Origin: Phoma sp. XZ068
Lineage: Eukaryota; Ascomycota; Dothideomycetes; Pleosporales; Didymellaceae
Length of the DNA stretch: 64,000 nt
Reading direction: 5' to 3'
NCBI GenBank assembly: GCA_004835665.1
Contig: RBKR01000017.1
Coordinates: 1,116,001 to 1,180,000, forward strand
The notes under the pieces were generated by a model that ran no database searches, was not told where the DNA came from, and saw nothing but the letters and a program-made list of their open reading frames with translations. The position numbers and the translations under genes were made by a program. Each line of letters starts with the position of its first letter. Position 1 is the first letter of the stretch. Shown here in pieces: positions 34,342 through 45,491 of this stretch.

Positions 34342-36486
34342 CCGTGCACGGACTCGTGATGCGCATGGACGCGTGATGCGCACCCAACCACTTTTGACCC
34401 CCAGATAAAAGTGAGGCTATTGAGCCACACACAAACGCGATCATCACGAGAAAAGCCGGTAGATTAATCTATTGACTATTGCGCACATTTTAACAATCTC
34501 ATTTTGTACGTAGGCTTGGTGTAGCGACCGCTCTTGGTCTTGACAGGTGGTGGTGGTAGGGACAGCTTATGAGCAACCTGCTGACTGCGCACACCACCAC
34601 GACTACAACGCTTCATTACTTTTGACTGCAATTGCTGTGAGGCCTTGCCTGTAGCCTGTTTAGGCAATTGGATACTTTTTCCAGCGTCGCGAAGCGCTTT
34701 TGTAGCTGCTCTGGCTGCCTTGCGAGCGTCAATTTGAGCGCGCTCTTCAGCACGCTTCTGAGCGCGCTCTTCTGCTACCCTCTCTCTCTCTGCACGCTTC
34801 TGCTCTTGCTCTTTGACCTTAAGCAGCTTATTTTGGTGTTGAATTCCACGCCTGGTAGACTTAGCAGCGTCTTCTTCTAATTTCCGCTGCTCAATTGCCT
34901 TAAGCTCTTGTTCAGCTCGCTCTTTCGCACTTAGACTGTACAAAACAGCTCCACCTTGCACGTTAGGGTTAGTAGGTTGCAAAGGCAGTACTTTCTTCTT
35001 CTTCCTCTTCTTCTTATTAACTGATAAGGCCTCTTCAAGGCCCTCTACCTTGTGCTTATATAGCTCTAATTGCACATGGAGTTGGTGGAAGGCCTGGTCA
35101 ACTGCTGCAGCGGTACCAGGTTGATTACTTGCCCGCTCACGCCTTAACAGCCTCTGCGTCTTCAAATAACTAGGTGAACTAGGTGCTGGCTGAAGCTTTG
35201 ATGGCTCTAGAGTCGTGCTAGGTGACTGAGGTGGTGGTGTTTTGAACCAATCAAGTATAACGTCAGCGTTAGGTGGGTAGATTCTAGTGCACTCAAAGGC
35301 TCGCTTGACCAACGCCTCAGTGAAGGTACTCTTCTAGGCCGCCCAGAAAATAGAGAAGAAGTTGCTCTGATTGACTGGGCACCAGCCTAGTGTGGTGTGG
35401 TTGCGACGAAGGAGCTCTTTGGAGTAGTTTGACGCCAGCGATTTGAAGCACACCACATTGAGCGGCTGAAGCGTGTGGGTAGCGTGCGGAGGGAAGATAA
35501 GCAGCAGAATCCTGTGGTTATAAGCGTAATTAATAAAGGCCTTTGTCACGTGGCTGCCATGCCCGTCAAGGATAAGTAACCTGTACTTCCCCTGAGCCTT
35601 GACCTTAGTATAGTGATTAAACACCTGTTGTAACCACGCTAACCCTAAATCGTTGTTTGTCTATCTGTTATATGAGGTGCTGAAGTGGATAGAGTGCTTA
35701 TTGGCATTGATTTTGCGTACCTAGCTTTGCTGTACTGTGAGTGATGGTGAAGGAAATATGACTGCTGGAGGTAAGGTTAACCTATTGCCACATATTGATG
35801 CCAGCACTGTTACCTATTTTCTGTTGCTGTCGTGCGATGACTGCTTATACTGCTTAAGCCTATAGAGCTCCTTATTAAAGATTCTGACGCTCTTTCCAAT
35901 TACTCTAATTATGAAGCCCTTCTTATCTATGTTGTACGTGTTCTCCGCCTCTACCTTATGCTTGTTAATTTTACCGTGCAAAAGAGTGAAGTATAGGCAG
36001 TACTTCTTACTAGAATCAGCCTCGTGGCGGCTGGTTTCTATAGGTGTTGTCTAGGCTGTAATAAGCGTGTCGTGGTTGCGATGAAGGAAGCGCGTCACCT
36101 ATCAATTGCTTAGCGCCCAAGCACACAAGGGAGTGACTATATTTAAAATTATCTGCCTTGTAGGCATTAAGTGTCTCTCTGTGAGTCCTCTGATGTACTG
36201 TACAACCTCTACCTTATCGCGTGGGTGTAGCAGTTGTTGGGAAGATGCCTTGGTTGCATGGCTGACGACTTCACCACGGTGTTGACGCGTCAACGTTGAG
36301 CGACAACAACTGTGTTTTTTAGAAAGAGCTGTATATAAAAAATGTTCTCCAGGCTTTAAACTATCTAGCTCTTTAAGGGCTTCCTCTAACGGCATCGTGG
36401 TGTTGAGGTATGGGGGTGCAAACGACGCGTTAAAAGTTGGTGGGGTGCGCATCACGCGTCCATGCGCATCACGAGTCCGTGCACGG
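34342..36486 (-). mobile_element. Lightly mutated 2.1-kb-class pogo transposon
   Basis: The element is 2145 bp with TA outside both ends (34340-34341, 36487-36488). The terminal repeats begin ccgtgcacggactcgtgatg and are identical for about 43 bp; the next 15 bp differ slightly. Two direct copies of cgtgatgcgca lie in each end. Its left end is nearly identical to that at 10245. A minus-strand transposase fills the interior. Confidence 0.92.
34476..36395 (-). pseudogene. Pogo-type transposase, several RIP-like stops
   Basis: It starts at ATG 36395 (MPLEEALKELDSLKPGEHFL) with a helix-turn-helix (RSTLTRQH). Stops interrupt about 36100-35630, although NTYNIDKKGFIIRVIGKSV is still legible. An open stretch at 35624-35334 has RLLILDGHGSHVTKAF and LQPLNVVCFKSL, where the third catalytic aspartate has become asparagine. 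After one in-frame TAG (35334-35336) the same frame continues through 35312-34476: a helical, ER- and K-rich C-terminal region with a coiled coil and a basic, proline-containing tail. The loss of a catalytic aspartate and the stops make it inactive. Confidence 0.85.
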
Positions 36487-36489
36487 TAA

Positions 36490-36873
36490 CCCTCAAGAGT
36501 TCTGCCACCTGACAACGGTACTGGCGCGCAGCCTTAGCGGGAATCACACTTTCTTGGTTGTATACTGGTCGCAGCTGTGCGCGACCAATGATTGCTGCAA
36601 GCAACACAATTCATAACGTCGACCACTGAGTTGTGCCGCTTGCATATTTACTGCGGGGGGGTTTTCCGGCAATCTGGGGAGATACTCCGGGTTTGAACGC
36701 GTCGTCCATGGTACATTTTCTCAATCCTGCTTTGACTGCACTGAATTTGTACCAGGCATGGAAAGAACAAGATGAATCCAGGTCGTATCGTGCATGATAA
36801 AAAGAGACTGCTGAGCTGTCAGCGTGCATGCGTGCATGCGACAACTTAAGCATTCGTACAAGCAAATACAAAC
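36490..36873. other. Spacer without a recognised gene
   Basis: Unmutated DNA between the transposon at 34342-36486 and the small open frames near 36.9 kb. Nothing recognisable. Confidence 0.4.
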
Positions 36874-36983
36874 CATGTCTGACCTCAAGTCGCTCCAAGC
36901 CCGGATACATTACTCTTTCAAGAACGCAAGCCTGTTAGAAACCATCTGACGCGACCCAGCAGCCCTGGAGGCCCTCCAGAGTA

Positions 36984-37379
36984 GTGCGACCGACTCAAAT
37001 CAATACTTGGGGAATGACTGGGAACGCCAACACGTTTCGAGAAGCTGCAAAAGCATATAGGAATGCGAGAGATTGGGCGCAAAACCAGAGAGACGAATTC
37101 ATCAGGCAGGCGAACGACAAAGCAGCTCTCGAGGAGGCTGTAACCACGGTCGACGAGATAGACGCAAGCCCAGCGCTAAGCTTTAAGACAACAGCGTTGG
37201 ATACGGAAGTCCAGAGCCAAGGGTCACGAACAACCGTAAATGAAAGCTCCAACGCATTGGGTATTATCGAGGCATCCAACGGCGCAACAGAGATATTCGC
37301 AGATGCCAGAGTCGCAGCGAAGCAGTCCAACAAGCGCAAGCGACGCAGCACTAACGCAGAGCGAGGCGCCGCGCCATAG
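36984..37379 (+). CDS. Small hypothetical protein with basic C-terminus
   Basis: The open frame encodes a likely product from ATG 37017 (MTGNANTFREAAKAYRNARD) of about 120 residues. It is predicted mostly helical and Q/A/E-rich, ending in KQSNKRKRRS, which could be a nuclear-localisation signal. A preceding open stretch at 36874-36948 (MSDLKSLQARIHYSFKNASL, then TGA) lies in another frame and may be a separate relic. No family was recognised. Confidence 0.4.
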   Translation: MRPTQINTWGMTGNANTFREAAKAYRNARDWAQNQRDEFIRQANDKAALEEAVTTVDEIDASPALSFKTTALDTEVQSQGSRTTVNESSNALGIIEASNGATEIFADARVAAKQSNKRKRRSTNAERGAAP

Positions 37380-37625
37380 TTGAATTCGGATACTATTTTT
37401 ATCTAATATTGTGTTCCTTTACATCTGCGTTTGAGAGGAGCATGCGGAAATACAGCTGGGCAGCGGTTGAAACTGGGTCGGACTCGATTGTCAAAGCAAA
37501 CCAGAGCCGTGTATGATTCGTCCATCAAGCCTCGTGACATGGGCGAGTAAGTCTGTACAACATGTTCGTTGCATCAGACATCGTCTGAATTGGATGTTTT
37601 TGCGGGTTGTAGCAGCGGAAGTGAC

Positions 37626-37796
37626 TCATGACGGAAGTAGAGTATCCTTGTTAATATCTTCATCGTTATCGTCCTCAAGGTACTTCGAATTTATAATACG
37701 CTCGGAGACCGTCCTTAAGACGTCCTGCCGAAACGATGGGTACGTGTGGAAGGGCTTTGTTGCTGCCTTACGCTGAGCGCCCTTCTTCTTGCTCAT
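37626..37796 (-). CDS. Very small hypothetical open frame
   Basis: A 56-codon frame from ATG 37796 (MSKKKGAQRKAATKPFHTYP) to 37626 is basic at the N-terminus and acidic near the end (YLEDDNDED). It could be a real short gene or an exon, but there is no supporting family or clear splice signal. Confidence 0.25.
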   Translation of the reverse strand: MSKKKGAQRKAATKPFHTYPSFRQDVLRTVSERIINSKYLEDDNDEDINKDTLLPS

Positions 37797-38456
37797 TTTG
37801 GGTACCACACTGTAAGAGCGGTTTGATCGCAAAACAATACGCGGCAGCGGTAGCTCATGAAATCGATGAACGACGCACAAGTACGTTTATCTTTACATCC
37901 TAGTTGCTGACGCTCATATCTTGGTTGTGCAAGGAGTCGTTGCGTAGCTTATCTATCAAATCTGCGTACCCCTCCTTGTGTGAAACCAAAGGAAATTCAT
38001 CATGCTACATCAGTTGGGAAGAGCTCTTGTGGCTTGTTTGCCCTCGAATATACCTCATTCAGTAACTCCACTGCTTTCGTGGTCTTGCTACCATGCTCTG
38101 CTGGCATCCTCCCAGGCCGTCTGCGCGGGTAGATCACGAGTCAGCTTCTGATCGCGAAAGTCGCATGCAGGTTAAGTAAGTTTTTATCAATATACTTTCG
38201 CTACGTAGACCAATAGCTGGTCTCCGTGATTTTCTAACAGCCCCATGAACAGCGGGTTTTGTAGCAGATCAGGTTCAGCGGAACGATTGTCAGCCGCGAT
38301 CTCGACATTCCCAGCTGCAAATCAAAGTGCGGAATGCTTCTTTACAGTCTGCTATTTACTGCAAGGTAACAATTTGGTTCTCTGGAATGTACCGCTACGG
38401 TGGACAATTATGTATGGAGAGCCCCCCCCCCCCCGCCCTTTCCCACCCAAGCAGCA

Positions 38457-39345
38457 ATGGCCCACGAAAACTACATTCGAGATATCTCGTATTTACTCTC
38501 TGGTGAACTATCAGACCTCACTCTCATTTTTGGAGACAAGACATGGCAAATCCATAAAGCCCTTACGGTTTGCCATTCCAAGTGGTTTCAGAAAGCGCTC
38601 ACGAGCGGTCTCAAAGTAGGCAATGATGATCGGAATAGAAACGACAATCTGACAGGTCAAATAGGAGTCAGAGGGGGGAGTCATCACTCTTGTTGACGAG
38701 CCAGAGTATGCTGATGCGGTCGATTGTATGGTGTCGTACTTCTACGAAGCAGGCTACAATGTCTCTAAGTACGGTACATCCGCAGCACTTCTCCACGCTC
38801 AAGTTGCAATATTGGCGGACAAATACGACTGTATGTCGTTATATAGACTTGCAAAGACTCTGTTCGCAGATTCTGTGCAAAATGTTCAAAGCGACGAGTG
38901 GCGTGAGGTTGCTGCTTTCGTGTACGACTTTACGACAACAGAAGCCCCAGCTCATAAGGAGATACGCAATGTCGTTATTACCACGGTAGCAACTCGCTGC
39001 TACAATATGAAGTCGATCTTGCTGAACCAGATCGTGGTAGATCTCCTTCGCTCAGACGCAGATCTCGCAACAGATCTCCTTTTGGGAAGGCGATATGGGT
39101 CCATGGCGGAAGACGTCGGCGAATACCATTTCACCTGTGATTACTGCCGTTACAATCACTCCGGGCCGCAAAACTGTCCAAATGTGAATCTCACGGGCGC
39201 AAACGACATGAGAACTTGTCCAAATTGTAGGAAAGAGACTGGATCAAGGGTGGCTCATTATACTCGGAAAGTTGAATTGCACCCGGCGTTTCCTTGTGCA
39301 TTATGCGATGGTTTTCACACCCATTCCCTAGAGCCTGAAACTTGA
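38457..39345 (+). CDS. BTB/POZ-domain protein with cysteine-rich C-terminus
   Basis: Exon 1 (38457-38615) and exon 2 (38665-39345) are separated by a 49-bp intron (gtaggc...atag) in phase 0, giving 279 aa. The BTB domain covers about residues 8-115: LLSGELSDLTLIFGDKTWQI, the HKALTVCHSKWF motif, then VDCMVSYFYEAGY and ILADKYDCMSLYRLA. A helical BACK-like part follows. The last 70 residues hold three CxxC pairs with histidines (CDYCRYNH, CPNCRKETG, CALCDGFHTH), which could bind zinc. BTB domains mediate dimerisation or cullin-3 binding; the target is unknown. A 13-base C run at 38422-38434 lies just upstream. The ATG at 38457 is preferred because it starts at MAHENYIRDIS just before the domain. 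Confidence 0.8.
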
Positions 39346-39377
39346 GTTGTGATCATGCTTTAGTGAAGCAGTCATTA

Positions 39378-41225
39378 ACGTGTTTTATAAGCAAACGGGT
39401 TATTATACCCAAACGGGTCACCCCACCAAGTTGCTGCAATCTGCTTGCAAGTTGCAGAACAACGCAGCAAATTGCAGTTAATTACAGCAGATTAAATAAT
39501 TCTTTAGACTTATTACTATCTACTATATCCTAAATTTCTACTTTGCAGGTGCGCGCGTTGTGTCTAGTCTTACTATAATGCCTGCAGTACCTCTCTTTAC
39601 AAGCCCTCTTTGCATACTTCTTACTCTCTTCCCCCCTACTAACGTCCTTAGGGGCTATTAAATTAAGTATATCTCTAATAGTAAGTATATCTTCTATATA
39701 AATATACTTTCTCTTATAACTCTTTTACTCTATTACAGCCTTAGCTACCTTTTAAAGCTTAGTATTTTCCTTTACTATTAATACTACTTTATTTACTGCC
39801 TATTTAGCACCTTTTTAGAGTTAATAAAGGAGTTTAAGAATAGATACTAGTAAAGAGCTCTTATACCTTTAAATTTAATTATAAATTAGTATTAATTAAG
39901 CCTCTATCTTATAGGTGTTGCTAGGAGTTTTAGCTTTCTATAAGGTGTTTTATAGTACTAGAGGCATAGGTATATAAAGAACTATATTAAGCTTAGATAA
40001 TATAGCCTCTAGGTTATATAGGACTAAGCTAGTAGCTTAAAAGCTTAAGTAGATACTTTTCTTTAAAAATACCTAATTAAAAGATCTTTTAAAGGCTAGT
40101 AGAAAGGCCTTCTTCTTAATATACTTAGTACTATAGTATACTAAGGCTAAGATCTTATCTTTATATACTTACTTTAATAGTAAGAAGTATACTATATTAA
40201 GCAGCTATAGTAGGTATAATAAGTAAAAAAGTATATAGAGAATAATAATCTTTTTCTTCTTATAGAATTAGTAGAACTTAAATAACTAGTAGCTTCTATA
40301 GCTATTAATAATAAGTAGCCTATATAAACCTATACTATACACCTTTATATATATATTAAAGTACTTTAGCTATATAATAGTAAGCTTATTAGATATCTAG
40401 CTATTAGAGCTAACCTTAAGGACTTAATTATAAGGCAGGTTATTATACTAAGAGGAGATAAGTACCTTACTAGTAAAGATAATAAATAGTAGAATTACCT
40501 AGCCTGCTATACTAATACCCTAGATTATAGAAACCTACTTATAATTACCTAGTTAAACTCTCTTTAGAGTGCTATACTTCTTAGAGCTAGTAAAGACTAT
40601 CTAGGCTCTAATCTTTCTTATTAAGAAGCCTATCTTATTAAAGTTATAGGTATCTTTATTTATAATACTATACTTCTCCTTAATAGACTATATAAGTAAG
40701 AACTAGAGGCTTATAATATATAAATCTTTATTTAGTACTTACTAGTAATTATATAGACAACTCCTTTAAAGCTTAATCTTAGGTATATACTTACTAAAGT
40801 TAGTAACCTAGTACTTACTAACAGGCTATTTACTATACGCTGCAAGTAGATTAGAGGCTATATCTTAAACTATATCTCTTATAGCTTTAATTCCTCTTAT
40901 ATCTAAGTTAAGTATATATATAATAATTATATCTTCTTCTTGTTTCTTTAGCCTCTTTAAATTAGGCTTATAATTATATTAAGAAGGCTAGCTAGCGTAT
41001 CTAGCTTAGAGGGTACTTTAGGGAATGTTATAGACTACTATAGTATATCTTCTACTCTTAATATTATTATATTAAATAGCTAAAAGTATAAGGTATATTG
41101 TGCCTTTATTATAGAACTTTTGTATATTGCGTTATTAAGGTATTATAAAAAAAATGTTAATAGGTAGAGAAACTTGGTAGGGTGACCTATTTAGGTATGA
41201 TGACCTGTTTGCTTATAAAACACGT
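39378..41225 (-). mobile_element. RIP-mutated 1.85-kb-class pogo transposon
   Basis: The element is 1848 bp with TA on both sides (39376-39377, 41226-41227). Both ends begin acgtgttttataagcaaac; the left end has two copies of aaacgggt, and the right copies are RIP-altered. The interior is strongly AT-rich. It is closely similar over its length to 54357-56176, and a minus-strand catalytic remnant lies near 40290-40320. No open frame survives. Confidence 0.88.
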
Positions 41226-41461
41226 TATGCCAGACAGGTACATTTGTGCATGGAATTTCTTGATGTGACCATTCTCTTGAGACCGAGAAGAGTAGCCTGC
41301 AGCGCCTTCTGATTCTTGTACCACATCCCTTACCGGTATTGGGCAGCGCTCAGCCCCTGCCGCTTACCCCGCTTCACGTGCTTCACGATCGCCATTGACA
41401 CTTATACAGAATTAAACCATGGTTCTGCATCGAATTCGTGCTCTTTCCCATCAAGCATATC

Positions 41462-43219
41462 ATGTCTCTCAGTATGTCGCTATTTCCGCAAATCGATGTG
41501 CTTTACTGGACTGCATCGCACGTGTATATCGAATGTCCTTATTGTGAGCAGATACATCGCCACGGTGTTGCGCTTCCAGGGAAGCGTGTTTCGCATTGTT
41601 ACCCGGGTGGCCATTATGAGTTTATACTTCCTATCGACGAGAGCAGCAAACTTGTGGGTTATGAGATCGACAAGAGACGGGCCCGCTTTGTGAATGCTGG
41701 CTTGCTAAAGGCTCAAGGGAGCGGGGATTCTTATCTCTCCGAACAGGATGAAAGCGACTTGGACGATCTTTTCCAGTCCAGAATGAACATCTCAGCTACA
41801 AGTGCAAGTTCAGAGCCCCATCTGAGTCTCTACAAGGACTCTGCGGAGCTCAAAACATACATTATTTCTGACGACGGCGACACCTTTGAACAAAAGGAAA
41901 TCCTGATGGCGATTTCGGATTGTGTGAATGGCAACATAAAGGCAACGGAACAATACCTCAGCACTTCGCCCGAACAGGAACTATTCCTGACTGGCAGGTT
42001 TGAGTCCGGAGATACGACTCTGATCATGGCTGCGATGGAAAAGAGTCATGAAATGGTGTCACTCCTCTTGCAACACAAGGTAGATGTGAACGCTATCAAC
42101 GACCACGGGCGAAGTGCGCTCATGGAAGCGGCGCTCTGGGGTCGGGTTGACAGCGTAAAAGCGCTGCTCAACGCCGACGCAGACAAGAGTCTTCGAGACA
42201 AGGTGGGTCGCTGTGCAATGGATCTAGCGAAGCCAACCCGCAAAAACAATAACGAAAGATACGAGCGTTCTCAGGCTGCTGCTGCGGATCGCGTACCCGA
42301 GCGAGAACGCGACAGGCGACATATTGTGCTCTTACTGGGTGATCCAAACGTCAAGAAGCAGAATCTGTACACTGCACCACTTTCGGAAGGCGAGCGCAAC
42401 AAGTACGGGTTCAAAAAGTGTCAATCTGAGAGAACCATAACGTTTTACGGTCCCTTACACAGCCACCAGGTGTCATACACTTCCAAAACCGCGGCAGTTC
42501 TCGATAGAGGAGAGCAATTCGCTCGTATATCGGCGACCAGTGGTTGGGGTGCCGATGCTCTACCTCCTGATGATAAGACGAGGCCAACCTGGATCGACCA
42601 TGTCTATTACATTGCATCCATAGTTGGCCATAAGTTTCAAGATGCACCTGGAAAGGACCAAGGCAGACCCGGGCAGTACAATGCTTGCCATGCAGAGAAG
42701 AAGTTGATCGCATACTTCATAGACCGGCACCTGTTCTTGCCTCGAGACATGCTGCTTGACGTGGCTTTGATGAACTTAATTAACGAAGCAGAAGACTCTC
42801 TTGCGGGGAGGATAAACCATGACCCAGCCTGTAAGAAGATGCACGGTCTGGAGGAGAAGAAGAAAGCATTGAGCCACAAGCTCTTCGAAGCAGATGATCT
42901 ATTGCTGGAGGACGCATATGACGCGCAAGAGGTCAAGAAACTGAAAGATGAGATTCATGCGATCGAGAAAGAGATCTCAAGCCTTGAGTTGGACGTTGAC
43001 GTGGTAGCAATGAGGGCTCAAGAGAAGGAACTTGGCAGGTTATCGAAGAGGAACAAGATGCATCAGAACTTGGTAGAGCTATGGGAGTATGAGCCCTCCA
43101 TCTATCTGGACAGAGCAGTCATATTGAGCAGCAATGAGATTTGCAGAGACTGTGAGAAGTTCAAGGAAAGGGTGAATGCCCAATTCGGCTTGGAGATCGA
43201 GATGGAATGGCGTACCTAG
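41462..43219 (+). CDS. Ankyrin-repeat protein with DYW-like nucleic-acid deaminase domain
   Basis: An intronless 585-aa protein. Residues 20-51 hold a probable zinc-binding site (C25-x2-C28, H32, H34, C46, H51). Residues about 183-262 form two ankyrin repeats (GDTTLIMAAMEKSHEMVSLL, then GRSALMEAALWGRVDSVKAL). Around residue 370 a WIDHVYYIASIVGHKF block precedes the deaminase signature: H410-A-E412 in ACHAEKKLIAYF, and C561-R-D-C564 near the C-terminus. H410, C561 and C564 would hold zinc and E412 would act as the proton shuttle. A charged helical insert (about 450-540) separates the two halves. Ankyrin-linked DYW-type deaminases are known in ascomycetes, but their substrate is not. The ATG at 41462 is the first in frame. 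The gene is undamaged although pogo elements flank it on both sides. Confidence 0.85.
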   Translation: MSLSMSLFPQIDVLYWTASHVYIECPYCEQIHRHGVALPGKRVSHCYPGGHYEFILPIDESSKLVGYEIDKRRARFVNAGLLKAQGSGDSYLSEQDESDLDDLFQSRMNISATSASSEPHLSLYKDSAELKTYIISDDGDTFEQKEILMAISDCVNGNIKATEQYLSTSPEQELFLTGRFESGDTTLIMAAMEKSHEMVSLLLQHKVDVNAINDHGRSALMEAALWGRVDSVKALLNADADKSLRDKVGRCAMDLAKPTRKNNNERYERSQAAAADRVPERERDRRHIVLLLGDPNVKKQNLYTAPLSEGERNKYGFKKCQSERTITFYGPLHSHQVSYTSKTAAVLDRGEQFARISATSGWGADALPPDDKTRPTWIDHVYYIASIVGHKFQDAPGKDQGRPGQYNACHAEKKLIAYFIDRHLFLPRDMLLDVALMNLINEAEDSLAGRINHDPACKKMHGLEEKKKALSHKLFEADDLLLEDAYDAQEVKKLKDEIHAIEKEISSLELDVDVVAMRAQEKELGRLSKRNKMHQNLVELWEYEPSIYLDRAVILSSNEICRDCEKFKERVNAQFGLEIEMEWRT

Positions 43220-43382
43220 TCTGGTTCAGCATATTCAACACGCCAAGATCTTGATTGTCACAGCGCTATCTTGAGAACAACACCTGGGAGTGTACACAGA
43301 AAGTTGTGGGTTGATGTCGATGAGGCAACTTTTGTCTTAGACTTTCGCTGATGGTTGAGAGGGCTGTTGGGAGGGCGAGGTA

Positions 43383-45491
43383 CCGAGACCACCGGGTCAA
43401 TGCACGCGTCGGGTCAATGCACGATTTCCTCACTTTCTCAACACCACAAAATAAAGCTGTACAGCCATGCACAAAAGTAATTATTACAAGAAAAGTTAGT
43501 AAGATAATATATTAATATATACAAAAGTCCTCTATAAAGGACTAATAATTGCAAGTTATAGTGTAGCTGCTGTAGGTAGTAACTATACAGGAGGGTAGAA
43601 GAGCCTTCTCTATAACAACACTACGCCGTGCATGCGTAGAATAGCTCTTTTTTGTACAGACTTTTACAGGTGCTTTCTATAATACCTTACACTTGCCTAA
43701 TTAGGATAATTATATAGATTTAGTAGTATTATACTCTTGCTTTTTATACTTATAATTAGTAGCTTCTTCTCTACCTTAAGGCCTTAAGGCACGCAGTATA
43801 TATAGCAAATTATCTCTCTTTCTCTAACTTGTTATATAGTGTTGTAGCAGCTTGCTCCTTATATTAATAGTGTTTTACTACTTCTTCTTCTAGTCTCTTT
43901 ATCTTATTAAGCCTATTATAATAATATATATTATATACTTTACTAGGGGAGTAGAGGAGGGCTTTACTATATCCCTTCTTCTATTAGTATAAGTTAAGAG
44001 TCTCCTACTTCTTTTTTAAGAGGTTTTATATAGTAACTACTATAGAGAGTTCTTTATTTTTAGCTATAAGTATCTTATAAGAAGTAAAGAGTTAGTAGAG
44101 AGTATAGCAGAGCTACCTTATATTATCTAAGGTGTTTTTACCTATAATAGCTTTATATAATTAATTAATTAAGTACTAATTATAGGCCTTAATAGGCAGA
44201 GGGGTCTTATACTTACTATTACTATTATTATTCTATTAGCTAAGTACTATATTAAGGTTAAGTAGCTATATACCTATCTTCTTAAAGGCGCTAAGTATAA
44301 GCTCTTTAGTAAATATTTACTACTAAGATTACTAGAAGAGTATAAAAAAGTTACTCTTAGGTATACCTAAGATACCTTAGCTATTATAAAGGTACTAGGT
44401 AATAGTACTACTATAGTTTTAAGCTAATAGAGTAAAGTATATAATATTAGGTAGCTATAGTAACTAAGTACTATATAGAAGAAAGATTACTAGCAGAATC
44501 TTATACTAATTATAGAAATTAATAAAGGCTATTATTATATAAGAGCTATAGCTATTAATAATAAGTAATTACTAGCTTCTACGTGCTTTCTTCTTAGTAT
44601 AGTAGTTAAATAACTGCTCTAGCTAGGCAAGCTCTACCTTATTATTAGTCTAACCTAAAGAAGTTATAGTAATAAATACTAAGTATTTTTCTAGCTTAAT
44701 ATTCTCTACCTAGAAGCTTTATATAGTATTATTCTTACCTATAAAAATAAGACCTAGAGGTAGAGCACTACTATTAGTATAAATACTTACTAATAGTATT
44801 ACCTACTCTTTATTACTATCTTATAGTAACTGCCTATTCTTCTACTTCTTATATAAGCACTTACTAAAGATTCTCTTGCTTTTAGTAATAAGACTAATAG
44901 TAAAGCCTTTTTTATTTATATTATATATGTTAGTTACCTTAATATTATACTCTTTAATTTTACTATATAGAAGGCTAAAATAGGCCTTATACTTATTACT
45001 ATTATTAGTAGTATAGTATACTTTATCTATTATAGTAGTCTATTTATAGAGAAGCTTCTTAGTGTAATAGTTAAGGAAGTTAGTAACCTAGGTCTTACTA
45101 ATATAATCTTTAGTAATTTCTACTATAAAATTCTTAATTATCTACCTTATAGGTAGTAAATAATACTTAGTAAGCTTCTCTATATAATTATAGAGGTTAT
45201 ACTCTTATTATAGTAATAGTTTATATTATTAAAGGTCTGTGTTAGTATATAGAATAGTAATATATTAGTTATTATATAATAATATTAACCTTAAGAACCC
45301 TGTCTAATTAGCAACTTCTTAGTAGTAAATTTATCTATCTAAGCTTACTATATGTGTATTTTTAAGCATATTAAAAACAGTTAATATTCTGTAGAGTTAT
45401 AGTGTTAAGAAGAAAAGTGTGTTTTGGTGCTTGCGTGCATTGACCTGACACGTGCATTGACCTGACACGTGCATTGACCCGGTGGTCTCGG
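43383..45491 (-). mobile_element. RIP-mutated pogo transposon, copy B of the pair with 12384-14481
   Basis: The element is 2109 bp with TA on both sides (43381-43382, 45492-45493). The ends start ccgagaccaccgggtcaatg and are less mutated than those of copy A. The left end has two copies of gggtcaatgcacg, and the right end (about 45433-45482) has three in inverted sense. The first 300 bp keep many CG and CA dinucleotides, but the core (44000-45350) is RIP-mutated. A minus-strand catalytic remnant lies near 44530-44560. Confidence 0.9.
45433..45482. repeat. Expanded subterminal repeat, three copies of cgtgcattgacc
   Basis: Three direct copies of an 18-bp unit starting cgtgcattgacctgaca. The opposite end and the related copy A each have two. 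Confidence 0.9.

Noticed and set aside
36874..36948. Possible RNase III N-terminal fragment (SLQARIHYSFKNASLLE)
   Set aside because: It is only about 25 residues long, ends at TGA, and no catalytic RNase III signature follows in any frame.
41316..41693. Plus-strand open frame overlapping the start of the ankyrin-deaminase
   Set aside because: It is out of frame with the deaminase, lacks motifs and is covered by the better-supported gene.
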